Origin: JAKANT01 sp035502095
Lineage (GTDB): Bacteria; Pseudomonadota; Gammaproteobacteria; Burkholderiales; Burkholderiaceae_F
NCBI GenBank assembly: GCA_035502095.1
Contig: DATJUX010000032.1
Span: forward strand, 1 to 29,246
Direction: 5' to 3'
Length of the DNA: 29,246 nucleotides
The notes under the pieces were generated by a model, which worked only from the letters and a program-made list of their open reading frames with translations, was not told where the DNA came from and did no database searches. Positions 15,717-23,741 of this stretch are shown piece by piece; positions within the stretch are counted from its first letter, which is position 1; each line of letters begins with the position of its first letter. Both the position numbers and the translations under genes were made by a program.

Positions 15717-16721
15717 GTGGCCCGGTCGCCCGATGACCAGCAGGCTCCCGCCCGACGAGCGCGCGTGCTCGTGACCGGTGCCTCCGGCTTCATCGGCCGG
15801 GCCGTCGTCGAAAGGCTTGCAGCGGACCGACGCTATGTCGTCCGCGCGGCGCTGCGCCGTCCCGTGCCCGATCTCGTTGCCGCGGTGGAGCAGTGCGTGG
15901 TCGGAGACCTCGATGCAACCACCGACTGGCGCCCTGCGCTCGAAGGTGTCCATGCGCTCGTGCACACCGCGGCCCGGGTGCACGTGATGCACGAGACGCA
16001 CGCCGACCCGCTGGCCGCGTTTCGCGCCATCAACGTCGCCGGTACGCTGCGCCTCGCGCAACAGGCGGCGGACGCCGGCGTGCGGCGTTTCGTCTTCTTG
16101 AGCTCGCTCAAGGTCAACGGCGAAAGCACCCTGCCCGGTCATCCGTTTCGCGAGGACGATGCGCCCGTGCCGCGCGATCCGTACGGGGTGTCCAAGCACG
16201 AAGCCGAGCAGGCGTTGCTCGCGCTGGCGCGCGCGACACCGATGGAGGTGGTGATCGTGCGCCCGCCTCTCGTCTACGGCCCGGGCGTCAAGGCCAACTT
16301 TGCGCGGCTGATGCGCCTGGTCCTGCGCGGCATGCCGCTGCCGTTCGGCGCGATCGACAACCGGCGCACCCTGGTGGCGCTCGACAACCTGGTCGATCTC
16401 GTCGTCACCTGCATCGCGCATCCGGCAGCGGCCAATCAGATTTTCCTGGCGGGCGACGCGGAAGATCTCTCGACGACCGAGTTGCTGCGCCGCCTCGGCC
16501 GCGCGCTCGGTAAACCCGCGCGATTGATTCCGCTGCCCGCACCGTGGATCGAGATCGCCGCCGCCCTTGCCGGCCAACGCGCGGTCGCGCAGCGTCTCTG
16601 CGGGTCGCTGCAGGCGGACATCGGCAAGGCCGCCCGCGTGCTTGGCTGGAAGCCGCCGGTCGCGGTCGATGCCGCCTTGCAGGCGACTGCGGACTGGCTT
16701 CTCTCCTCCGCCAACCGATGA
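15717..16721 (+). CDS. wbpV: NAD-dependent epimerase/4-keto reductase, WbpV-like (GTG start)
   Basis: This 334-residue extended short-chain dehydrogenase has VLVTGASGFIGRAV (17-30), the active Ser in FLSSLKVNG (127-135) and the Tyr/Lys pair Y156/K160 (YGVSK). It resembles the WbpV/WbfT branch, which reduces the 4-keto product of a WbpM-type dehydratase to UDP-QuiNAc or an isomer such as UDP-FucNAc, and is also often labelled UDP-glucose 4-epimerase. The context decides: the next gene is a WbpL-type initiating transferase and a WbpM homologue lies 3 kb away, the same trio that makes and uses UDP-D-QuiNAc in Pseudomonas O-antigen loci. The GTG at 15717 follows the glycosyltransferase stop by 7 nt. 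ATGA overlaps the next gene. The assignment of exact product is inference. Confidence 0.8.
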   Translation: MARSPDDQQAPARRARVLVTGASGFIGRAVVERLAADRRYVVRAALRRPVPDLVAAVEQCVVGDLDATTDWRPALEGVHALVHTAARVHVMHETHADPLAAFRAINVAGTLRLAQQAADAGVRRFVFLSSLKVNGESTLPGHPFREDDAPVPRDPYGVSKHEAEQALLALARATPMEVVIVRPPLVYGPGVKANFARLMRLVLRGMPLPFGAIDNRRTLVALDNLVDLVVTCIAHPAAANQIFLAGDAEDLSTTELLRRLGRALGKPARLIPLPAPWIEIAAALAGQRAVAQRLCGSLQADIGKAARVLGWKPPVAVDAALQATADWLLSSANR

Positions 16722-17734
16722 CGGCCGTCCTGCTCGCGGCGATCGTCGCCGCCGGTTCGATCGTGCTTACCGGGCTGGTGCGCCGCTACGCGCTGGCCCG
16801 CAGCCTGCTCGACCATCCGAACGCGCGGACGTCGCACGTCACGCCGACGCCGCGCGGCGGCGGGGTGGCGATCGTCGTCACTTTCTGTGCCGCAGTCGCA
16901 TGGCTGGCCGCCGATGGCAAGGTGGCGATCGGACCTGCTGCCGCACTGATCGGCGCCGGCGGCTGGGTCGCGCTGGTGGGGTTCGTGGATGATCATCGTC
17001 ACGTGCCGGCCGGCATGCGCTTGTGCGCGCATTTCATCGGCGCCGCGTGGGCGCTCGCCTGGCTCGGCGGCTTGCCGCCATTGCCTGCTTTCGGCACCGG
17101 GTTGCAGCTGGGATGGTTCGGGCACGTCGCGGCCGCGTTGTTCCTGGTGTGGATGCTCAATCTCTACAACTTCATGGACGGCATCGACGCCATTGCCGGC
17201 ATCGAAGCCATCACGGTCGCGCTCGGTGGAGCGGCCTTGTGGTGGCTATCGACCTCGTCGGAGACCGCGCTGGCGCCGGCCTTGCTCGCCGCCGCCGCGG
17301 CGGGTTTCCTGGTCTGGAACTTTCCGCCCGCGCGCATCTTCATGGGCGACGCCGGCAGTGGGTTTCTTGGGCTGATGCTCGGGGTGTTCGCGGTCTGGTC
17401 GGCGCACGAAGAGAGCCGCCTCTTCTGGAGCTGGCTGATCCTGCCGGGCGTCTTCGTCGTCGATGCGACATTGACGCTGATCCGGCGCGTGCTGCGCGGC
17501 GAACGCTTCTACGAGGCGCATCGCAGCCACGCCTACCAGCACGCATCGCGCCGCTTCGGCCAGCATCGCATCGTGGCGCTCGCGGTCGGAGCGATCAACG
17601 TCGCGTGGCTGTTGCCGATCGCCGCGCTGGTCGCGTTCGGGAAGGTCGACTGCGTGCTGGGGCTGCTGATCGCCTATGCGCCGCTGGTGTGGCTGGCGGT
17701 GCGGTTCAAGGCTGGGGAGAAGGAGAAAGGCTGA
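16718..17734 (+). CDS. wbpL: WbpL-like undecaprenyl-phosphate HexNAc-1-phosphate transferase
   Basis: This 338-residue polytopic membrane protein is a second member of the WecA/MraY family. It has DHPNARTSHVTPTPRGGG (32-49), GFVDDHRHVP with the Asp pair, NLYNFMDGIDAIAG, and FMGDAGSGFLG. The FMDGID form of the motif and the short length match the WbpL/WbcO branch, which starts chains with QuiNAc- or FucNAc-1-phosphate. ATG at 16718 overlaps the epimerase stop by 4 bp, so both are coupled. Its last 61 bp overlap the convergent oxidoreductase gene. With wecA this gives two initiating transferases in one window. Confidence 0.9.
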   Translation: MTAVLLAAIVAAGSIVLTGLVRRYALARSLLDHPNARTSHVTPTPRGGGVAIVVTFCAAVAWLAADGKVAIGPAAALIGAGGWVALVGFVDDHRHVPAGMRLCAHFIGAAWALAWLGGLPPLPAFGTGLQLGWFGHVAAALFLVWMLNLYNFMDGIDAIAGIEAITVALGGAALWWLSTSSETALAPALLAAAAAGFLVWNFPPARIFMGDAGSGFLGLMLGVFAVWSAHEESRLFWSWLILPGVFVVDATLTLIRRVLRGERFYEAHRSHAYQHASRRFGQHRIVALAVGAINVAWLLPIAALVAFGKVDCVLGLLIAYAPLVWLAVRFKAGEKEKG

Positions 17735-19863
17735 TCGTCTGCGAGCGCCAAGGTGACCCGTGCGACCTCGAAGATCTCCTCGAGCGGGATCGGCGCTTCT
17801 CCGCCACGCTCGACCGCATGCACGAACGCGGCCGCACACGCGGTTTGGCCCTTGTCCTGGCGCCACCGGCGCTGGCTGGAGAAACCGCGCCAGTCGTAGC
17901 CGCGCAGCCGGATGAAGTTTTCCAGCGCGAGCACGCCGTCGTTGCAGAACACCTCGACGCGTTCCTTCGGAAACCGCTTGCCGCCGTTGGCGAGATAGTG
18001 GACGGTGGCGATCGAGCCGTCGGCGAACGACAACACGATCGTGGCCTTGTCCTCGGCCACCGCGAGTGCCGGATGGCGGCCCATGCTCGTCATCTTCGCC
18101 GCGACGATCGGACGGCCGACGAGGAAACGCACCAGGTCGATGAAGTGGCACGCCTCGCCGACGATGCGGCCGCCGCCGGTCTCGCGGTTCTGGGTCCAGT
18201 GCTCGGCAGGAATGGCGCCGGCGTTCACGGTATAGACGATCGCGAGCGGCGCGGCCAGCGGCGCGAGCAGCGCCTTCATGCGCACCACCAGCGGCGCGAA
18301 GCGGCGGTTGAAGCCGACCGTCAGCAGACGCGGCCGGCCGCTCGCCCTCGCCGCGCGCACTGCCGTCTCGATCTCGTCGACTTCGCTCGCAGCGATCGCC
18401 AGCGGCTTCTCCACGAACACATGCTTGCCTGCCGCGAGCGCCGCGCAGACCAGCCGCGCGTGGCTGTCGTGCCGCGTGGCGATCACGACGGCGTTGATGC
18501 GCTCGTTGCGCATGACATCCAGGTCGGCGTCGGTCGACGCCCGTGCGAAGCCGGACTTGCGCCCGTGGTGAAGCGCGGTGACGCCGCCGCTGCTGACGAG
18601 GGTGTCCAGGTCGGCGCCGGCGGCCTTCAGCGCCGGGATCAGGACGCGCGAACCGTAGTTGCCTGCACCCACCACGGCCAGCACGGCCTTGCCGTCGGAA
18701 GCGGCCGCCGCGGCGCGCAGCGCGACGCTGCGCACGGTGGCCGTCTCTGGCTGCGCGCCCGAATAGTCGAGCACGATCCCGAGTGCGGAGCGATCGTTGA
18801 CGAGCACGTCGTACGCGCGCGCCGCCTCGCCGATGGCAAAACGGTGACTGACCAGCGGCCCGACGTCGACCTTGCGCTGCGCCAGCATCTCCAGCACGGC
18901 TTCGAAATTGCGCTGCTCGGTCCAACGCACGAACCCGAGCGGGTAGTCGTTGCCGCGCTCCTCGTACGCCGGGTCGTGGCGCCCGGGTCCGTACGAACAG
19001 GACACCTGGAACGTGAGTTCCTTTTCGTAGAAGTCCGACCGGTTCAACTCCAACCCGGTCACGCCGACGAGCACGATGCGCCCGCGCTTGCGGCTCATGC
19101 GCGCGGCTTGGGCGATCGGATCGTTCGATCGGGTCGATGCGGCCACGATCACGCCGTCGACGCCGCGCCCGCCGGAGAAAGCCAGGCCGCGCGCGACCGG
19201 ATCCTCGCCGCGCGAGAGATCGCAGACCTCGGCACCGAAGCGCGCCGCAAGGGCGAGTTTCGCCGGGTCGAGATCGATCCCGAGCACCCGGCACCCTTGC
19301 GCCCGCAGCAACTGCACCGTGAACAGTCCGATCAGGCCAAGGCCTGTGACGACGAAGCTCTCGCCCAGGGCCGGCGCGGCAAGGCGCAGTCCCTGCAGGC
19401 CGATCGCACCCAGCACGGTGAAGGCGGCCGCCTCGTCGCTCACGTCGTCGGGGACGCGTGCGCAGAGGTTCTTCGGCACCCGCACGACCTCGGCATGGGC
19501 ACCATTCGAGACGACACGGTCGCCGGCGGCAAACCCCTGCACGCCAGCGCCGACCTCCAGCACCACGCCGGCGTTGCAGTACCCGAGTGCCAGCGGCTGG
19601 TCGAGCTTGCTGCGCACGGCATCCAGCGTCGCGAACAGCCCGTCCGTGCGCACCTTGTCGAGGACCTGGCGCACCTTCTCCGGCTGCTGGCGCGCCTTGT
19701 CGATCCAGGACGCACGGCCGAAGTCGACCAGCATGCGCTCGGTGCCTGCCGAGACGAGGCTGCGCCGCGTCGCGATCAGCAGAGTCCCGCGCCCGACCTG
19801 GGGCGCGGGAACGTCTGCCAGCAGCGTTTCGCCGGTGCCGAGGTTCTGCAGCAACTGGAGCAT
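17674..19863 (-). CDS. Two-domain oxidoreductase: MDR (alcohol dehydrogenase-like) plus Gfo/Idh/MocA
   Basis: This 729-residue protein joins an N-terminal medium-chain dehydrogenase-like domain (about 1-365; Rossmann GLGLIG at 174-179) to a Gfo/Idh/MocA domain (about 393-729; GAGNYG at 399-404, and the hallmark EKPLAI at 485-490). The first domain lacks the usual structural and catalytic zinc ligands: the active-site segment reads SAGTER (38-43) and GYCNAG (94-99). Its substrate is unknown; homologous fusions travel with heparinase-like and AsnB-like genes in polysaccharide clusters and presumably oxidise or reduce a sugar. The ATG at 19863-19861 is chosen because it starts the conserved region and lies 2 nt after the AsnB stop; a 17-residue longer reading overlaps AsnB. 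The 3' end overlaps the convergent wbpL-like gene by 61 bp. Confidence 0.87.
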   Translation of the reverse strand: MLQLLQNLGTGETLLADVPAPQVGRGTLLIATRRSLVSAGTERMLVDFGRASWIDKARQQPEKVRQVLDKVRTDGLFATLDAVRSKLDQPLALGYCNAGVVLEVGAGVQGFAAGDRVVSNGAHAEVVRVPKNLCARVPDDVSDEAAAFTVLGAIGLQGLRLAAPALGESFVVTGLGLIGLFTVQLLRAQGCRVLGIDLDPAKLALAARFGAEVCDLSRGEDPVARGLAFSGGRGVDGVIVAASTRSNDPIAQAARMSRKRGRIVLVGVTGLELNRSDFYEKELTFQVSCSYGPGRHDPAYEERGNDYPLGFVRWTEQRNFEAVLEMLAQRKVDVGPLVSHRFAIGEAARAYDVLVNDRSALGIVLDYSGAQPETATVRSVALRAAAAASDGKAVLAVVGAGNYGSRVLIPALKAAGADLDTLVSSGGVTALHHGRKSGFARASTDADLDVMRNERINAVVIATRHDSHARLVCAALAAGKHVFVEKPLAIAASEVDEIETAVRAARASGRPRLLTVGFNRRFAPLVVRMKALLAPLAAPLAIVYTVNAGAIPAEHWTQNRETGGGRIVGEACHFIDLVRFLVGRPIVAAKMTSMGRHPALAVAEDKATIVLSFADGSIATVHYLANGGKRFPKERVEVFCNDGVLALENFIRLRGYDWRGFSSQRRWRQDKGQTACAAAFVHAVERGGEAPIPLEEIFEVARVTLALADDQPFSFSPALNRTASHTSGA

Positions 19864-19865
19864 GG

Positions 19866-21770
19866 TCAGTTCTTCTTGTCGATGAACAGGCGGCACCAGA
19901 GTTCGATCGCGCACAACGCAAGCAGCGGATAGGCCGCGTCGATCCGGCCCGCCGCATCCAGCTGCCGCAGGCGGCCCACCGCGTGGGCGTCGAACAGGCC
20001 GCGCGCCGCAAGGCTACGCTCGGACAGGAGGTCCGCAACCGTTTCGCGCAACTCGTGGCGCAGCCAGCGCCGCAACGGAACGCCGAAGCCCGTTTTCGGC
20101 CGGTAGATCACGTCGCGCGGCAGGACCGGCTCCATCGCCCGTTTCAGGATCCACTTGCCCTCGCGCCCGTGTTGCTTGAGCGGTGCCGGCAGGCTCGCGG
20201 CGAGGCGCATCAGGTCGGGGTCGAGGAAGGGCACGCGCACCTCGACGCCGACCGCCATGCCCATCTTGTCCGTGTAGTTGAGGTTGTGGTCGCACAGGAA
20301 ATGCCTGGCTTCGAGGAACAGCATGCGGTTCAGGCGATCTGGCTCTCCAGGAATCGCCTGCAGGCTGTCCAGCAACGGAAGCGCCGGCACCCAGTCTCCG
20401 ATCTGAGCACGCACGCCGGGCGCGAGGAGCGACGCCGAGTCCGCCCGCGGCAGCCACGTGAAGTAGCTGACGAGCCGTTCGTCGCCGTCGAGCGCCGCAT
20501 CTCCCAGCGCGCGCCGCACCCGTCGCAGCGACGGTGGACTCGCGGGCAGAGTGCGCGCCGCCGTGCCGAGCAACCGGCGCGCCGATGCCGGGAGCCAGCT
20601 CCACAGCCTTTCCTGCCGCAGCGCGTAGTGGCGTCGATAACCAGTGAAGATGTCGTCGCCGCCGGCCCCGGACAACAGCACCTTGATGCCGTGCTCGCGG
20701 GCGAGCTGGCAGATCATCAGAGCGTTGAGCGGCGCCAGATCCGCCTGCGGCTCGTCGAGGTGCCACACCATGCGCTCGAATTGGTCGACGATCTCCGGGC
20801 CGACCCGGATCGTGTGCAGATCGACGTCGAGGTGCCGCGCCACTGCGCGCGCGTAAGGCAGATCGTCGACGAATCCCTCCCCGGAAGCCGACGTCGTCGT
20901 CTCGATCGTGAAGCACTGGATACGCTGGCCGGGCGCGTGCTTGCGGGCATAGGCAACGATCGAGCTCGAATCGAGTCCGCCCGAAAGAAAGGCGCCTACG
21001 GGAACATCGGCGACCATCTGGCGCCGCACCGACGTGTCGAGCGCCTCGCGCACCGCGCCGGCTGCTGCGTCGACGCCGCCCTGGAAAGCCGGGGTCGGAT
21101 ACGGCAGTTCGTAGTACCGCCAACGTTCGACGATCGTTCCGTCGCGCACAAGCAGCGCCGTGCCGGGTTCGAGCTTGCGCACCGACGCGAGCATCGTGTA
21201 CGGCGTCGGCGCCCACAGATAGGTGAGATGCAGCCAGGCGGCGCGCGGATCGATCGTGCGCTCGACCGCGCCGCACTCGAGCAGCGCCTTCAACTCGCTC
21301 GCGAACAGGAACCCGCCCTTCGGCTGCGCGTAATAGAGCGGCTTGATCCCCGGTCCGTCGCGCACGACCAGCAACGACCGGTCGCGCGGGTCCCAGAGCG
21401 CGAACGCGAAGATGCCGTTGAGCAGCGGCAACGCCGCGCGCCCCCGCTCGAGGTACAGGCGCAGGATCACTTCAGTGTCCGAGTGACCGAAGAAGGTCGT
21501 TCCGGCACCCTCGAGCTGGGCGCGCAGCTCGCGATAGTTGTAGATCTCGCCGTTGTAGGTGAGCGTGACGCCGGTCGACGCGTCGGTCATCGGCTGGGCG
21601 CCGGTCGGGGAAAGGTCGATGATCGCGAGCCGCCGATGTGTCAGCCCGACCGAGGCGTTGGCCGCGAAATAGCTGCCCTCTCCATCCGGGCCGCGATGAG
21701 CGATTGCCGCATTCATGCTGGCCAGCAGGCCTCGGTCGAATGTACCGAAATAGCCGGCAATGCCGCACAT
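19866..21770 (-). CDS. asnB: AsnB-type glutamine-dependent amidotransferase
   Basis: This 634-residue protein has the class II glutaminase domain with catalytic Cys2 (MCGIAGYFG), AHRGPDG (24-30), YNGEIYNYREL (72-82) and GHSDTEV (95-101), then the ATP-pyrophosphatase synthetase domain with FLSGGLDSSS (261-270). Length and order match asparagine synthetase B. In O-antigen loci such proteins (WbpS-type) are thought to amidate the carboxyl group of uronic acid residues, using glutamine and ATP in the cytoplasm, rather than make asparagine; the position between an oxidoreductase and a glycosyltransferase supports that reading. DGPGIKPLYY (138-147) differs by one residue from the common DRxGIKPLYY. 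The start ATG is fixed by the required N-terminal Cys. It is 18 nt after the upstream glycosyltransferase and 2 nt before the oxidoreductase. Confidence 0.92.
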   Translation of the reverse strand: MCGIAGYFGTFDRGLLASMNAAIAHRGPDGEGSYFAANASVGLTHRRLAIIDLSPTGAQPMTDASTGVTLTYNGEIYNYRELRAQLEGAGTTFFGHSDTEVILRLYLERGRAALPLLNGIFAFALWDPRDRSLLVVRDGPGIKPLYYAQPKGGFLFASELKALLECGAVERTIDPRAAWLHLTYLWAPTPYTMLASVRKLEPGTALLVRDGTIVERWRYYELPYPTPAFQGGVDAAAGAVREALDTSVRRQMVADVPVGAFLSGGLDSSSIVAYARKHAPGQRIQCFTIETTTSASGEGFVDDLPYARAVARHLDVDLHTIRVGPEIVDQFERMVWHLDEPQADLAPLNALMICQLAREHGIKVLLSGAGGDDIFTGYRRHYALRQERLWSWLPASARRLLGTAARTLPASPPSLRRVRRALGDAALDGDERLVSYFTWLPRADSASLLAPGVRAQIGDWVPALPLLDSLQAIPGEPDRLNRMLFLEARHFLCDHNLNYTDKMGMAVGVEVRVPFLDPDLMRLAASLPAPLKQHGREGKWILKRAMEPVLPRDVIYRPKTGFGVPLRRWLRHELRETVADLLSERSLAARGLFDAHAVGRLRQLDAAGRIDAAYPLLALCAIELWCRLFIDKKN

Positions 21771-21788
21771 GGCCAGGCGTTGCGACGC

Positions 21789-22883
21789 TCAGTGTCGGGA
21801 CTGGAGGACACCCGCTCCGGGCGTTACCGGATCCGGGAAGCCGGCCTCGGTCAGGATCGCACGCAGCGCGGTGCGACGACCCGCATCGGCGAAGCGGCCC
21901 GCATTCGCGAGGCCGCGCCTGCGCATCTCCTCCCACAGCGCGACATCGTCGCTGAGCCTGGAAAGCTGCTCTGCCCAGGCCTGTGGATCATCGCCATACA
22001 GTACGGCACTTTGGTTGACCTCGACAATGCACGGTTCACGATTCGTCACGACGGGACAGCCGCAGGCCTGCGCCTCGAGGATCGCCAATCCGAAGCCCTC
22101 GCAAAGCGAGGGCTGCAGGTATGCCGTCGCGCTCTGCAGGATTTCCAGCTTGCGGTTAGTGTCGATCCGACCGGTCAGGTCGACGGCGCCGCGCAAACCC
22201 AGCGCGTCGATGCGTCGCTCGACGTCGACCAGTCCCGAACCATGCTGTCCGATCAGCACGAAGCGATGGCGTGGATGCGCGCGCCGAAAGATGGCAAAGG
22301 CTTCGAGCGACTCGAGCACCAGTTTGCGGCGCAGGTTCTCGCGCGTCAGCTGGGTGATGGCGACAATCGTCTCCTCGCGCGGCGTCTGCCTGGGCCGATG
22401 GCGGTCGAGATCGACCGCGTGATAGACGACGTGCGGATGACTGGGTCGCGTCGGTCCGAGCCGTTCGATCTCCGTGCGCGAGGTGAAGATTGTCGCGGTC
22501 GCGAATCGCAGCGCCAGCTTCATGAGAACGCGCTTGTGCAAGGGCCAGCCTTCAAGCCCACGTCCATCTTCGGTATGCACGTTCCCGATGAGCACGCAGG
22601 GGCGTGCCCGCAGCCGCGCCCACGCTACGGCGAAGAACCCGAAACCGAACCACCATGCGTAATAGAAGCCGGGTGTGGAGCGCGGCAGATCTCTGACCCG
22701 AGTGATGCACTGAACCTGCAACCCGAACGCCCGCAGCGATTCGATGTCGTTGCGATAGAACTCCAGCACCTCGAGCTGCGCCGGATCGGCGATGCGGACG
22801 AAGAAACCGACCGTGGGCCGGTCGCGAGTACGGCCGGAATCGCTGGGGTACGGCGGGGCGGGAATCGTCGGATCACTCTTCAT
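21789..22883 (-). CDS. Family 4 (GT-B) glycosyltransferase
   Basis: This 364-residue enzyme is first in a three-gene minus-strand run with the amidotransferase and two-domain oxidoreductase. The acceptor half includes GFFVRIADPAQLEVLEFYRN (26-45) and NVHTEDGRGLEG (101-112). The donor half has VAITQLTRENLRRK (174-187), FVLIGQHGSG (208-217) and CEGFGLAILEAQACG (261-275), containing the E-x7-E motif (E262, E270). These fit a retaining GT4 transferase. Sugar specificity is not visible. The N-terminal 20 residues are Pro/Ser-rich and outside the domain; the ATG at 22883-22881 is the only good start. The next gene upstream is divergent with 49 bp between. Confidence 0.88.
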   Translation of the reverse strand: MKSDPTIPAPPYPSDSGRTRDRPTVGFFVRIADPAQLEVLEFYRNDIESLRAFGLQVQCITRVRDLPRSTPGFYYAWWFGFGFFAVAWARLRARPCVLIGNVHTEDGRGLEGWPLHKRVLMKLALRFATATIFTSRTEIERLGPTRPSHPHVVYHAVDLDRHRPRQTPREETIVAITQLTRENLRRKLVLESLEAFAIFRRAHPRHRFVLIGQHGSGLVDVERRIDALGLRGAVDLTGRIDTNRKLEILQSATAYLQPSLCEGFGLAILEAQACGCPVVTNREPCIVEVNQSAVLYGDDPQAWAEQLSRLSDDVALWEEMRRRGLANAGRFADAGRRTALRAILTEAGFPDPVTPGAGVLQSRH

Positions 22884-22932
22884 CGAGCTACGCTTGCGGG
22901 AATGCCGGGGGCACCTGCCCCGAGGATAGACA
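22884..22932. promoter_or_regulatory. 49-bp divergent intergenic region with inverted repeat
   Basis: Promoters for a minus-strand glycosyltransferase run and a plus-strand methyltransferase must fit in or near this short gap. It contains a perfect inverted repeat GGGGCA-CC-TGCCCC (22908-22921) just before the ribosome binding site GAGG (22922-22925, 7 nt before the ATG at 22933). No promoter hexamers are clear. Confidence 0.4.
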
Positions 22933-23700
22933 ATGCCTTTGCGTGATTTCGTGCGAAACGCGCTGCCGCGCTGGGCCCTGCATCGCTATCGCATCTGGAA
23001 TGCGCGTCGCCAAGCACGCGCGTTCGGGCAGCTGTCGCCGGCCGCTGCCTTCGACAAGATCTATCTTGAGGAACGTTGGGGCAGCGCGGGACAGCCGTCG
23101 GGGTCGGGCAGCTATGGCATCTGGGCGCATGAGTACGTCGCCTACGTCAAGGAGCTTGCCGCTGAAAAGGGTCTGAAGACGGCCGTCGATATCGGTTGCG
23201 GCGACTTCAATATCGGTTCTCAGCTGGCCGGATCCTTCGATCGCTACGATGCAGTCGATGTTTCGCCGGTGATCATTGCGCGGAATACCACGCGGTTCAG
23301 TCACCTTGTGAACGTGCACTTTCGCGCCCTCGATGCCACGCGTGACGCCCTGCCGGTTGCGGACCTCGTGATGGTGCGACAGGTACTGCAGCACCTGACG
23401 AACGCGCAGATCGAGGCTCTCCTGCGCAATGTCGAGGCTTCCAGGCCGAAGGTCGTCGTGGTCGCTGAGCATGGGTTGCCGAACGGTGTCGCCGCCGGCT
23501 TCAACGTGGATCTGGAAGGTCACTCGCCCGGCACCCGGCTCGTGAATCATTCGTGCGTCAGAATCGACAGACCTCCGTTCAGTCGCAGCGCGGGTGTCGT
23601 CCGCGAGATTCCCGTCGATCGGCCCGTACTGGAGGGTGTTCCCGAGCATCTCGCAATTTTCCTTTGGGTTCCCGCCGGCGAAGCACGCGGCCCTGGCTGA
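22933..23700 (+). CDS. Class I SAM-dependent methyltransferase
   Basis: This 255-residue protein has a basic helical N-terminus, then a SAM-binding fold: TAVDIGCGDFNIG (83-95) is motif I, YDAVDVSPVII follows as the acidic ribose-binding strand, and DLVMVRQVLQHLTN is the motif IV region. GLPNGVAAGFNVDLEGHSPG is a variable segment likely near the substrate. It probably methylates a sugar of the polysaccharide (or a lipid-linked intermediate), but the target cannot be named. It stands alone on the plus strand between two minus-strand runs. The ATG has a good ribosome binding site (GAGG, 7 nt before). Confidence 0.82.
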   Translation: MPLRDFVRNALPRWALHRYRIWNARRQARAFGQLSPAAAFDKIYLEERWGSAGQPSGSGSYGIWAHEYVAYVKELAAEKGLKTAVDIGCGDFNIGSQLAGSFDRYDAVDVSPVIIARNTTRFSHLVNVHFRALDATRDALPVADLVMVRQVLQHLTNAQIEALLRNVEASRPKVVVVAEHGLPNGVAAGFNVDLEGHSPGTRLVNHSCVRIDRPPFSRSAGVVREIPVDRPVLEGVPEHLAIFLWVPAGEARGPG

Positions 23701-23741
23701 GCGGATGCAGTCGCGCCGCGGTCGCTGGTCGGCTGAGGCCA

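Noticed and set aside
17023..19932. 969-codon plus-strand frame covering the WbpL-like end and the oxidoreductase
   Set aside because: Low-complexity Arg/Ala/His composition; it lies over two genes with clear family motifs in other frames.
17246..20038. 930-codon minus-strand frame over the oxidoreductase
   Set aside because: It is a frame-shifted shadow of the two-domain oxidoreductase, with Arg-rich composition and no motif.
19458..22946. 1162-codon open frame on the plus strand opposite the amidotransferase and glycosyltransferase
   Set aside because: The translation is Arg/His/Gln-rich with no domain; the minus strand carries complete AsnB and GT4 motifs. Long antisense frames are common at this GC.
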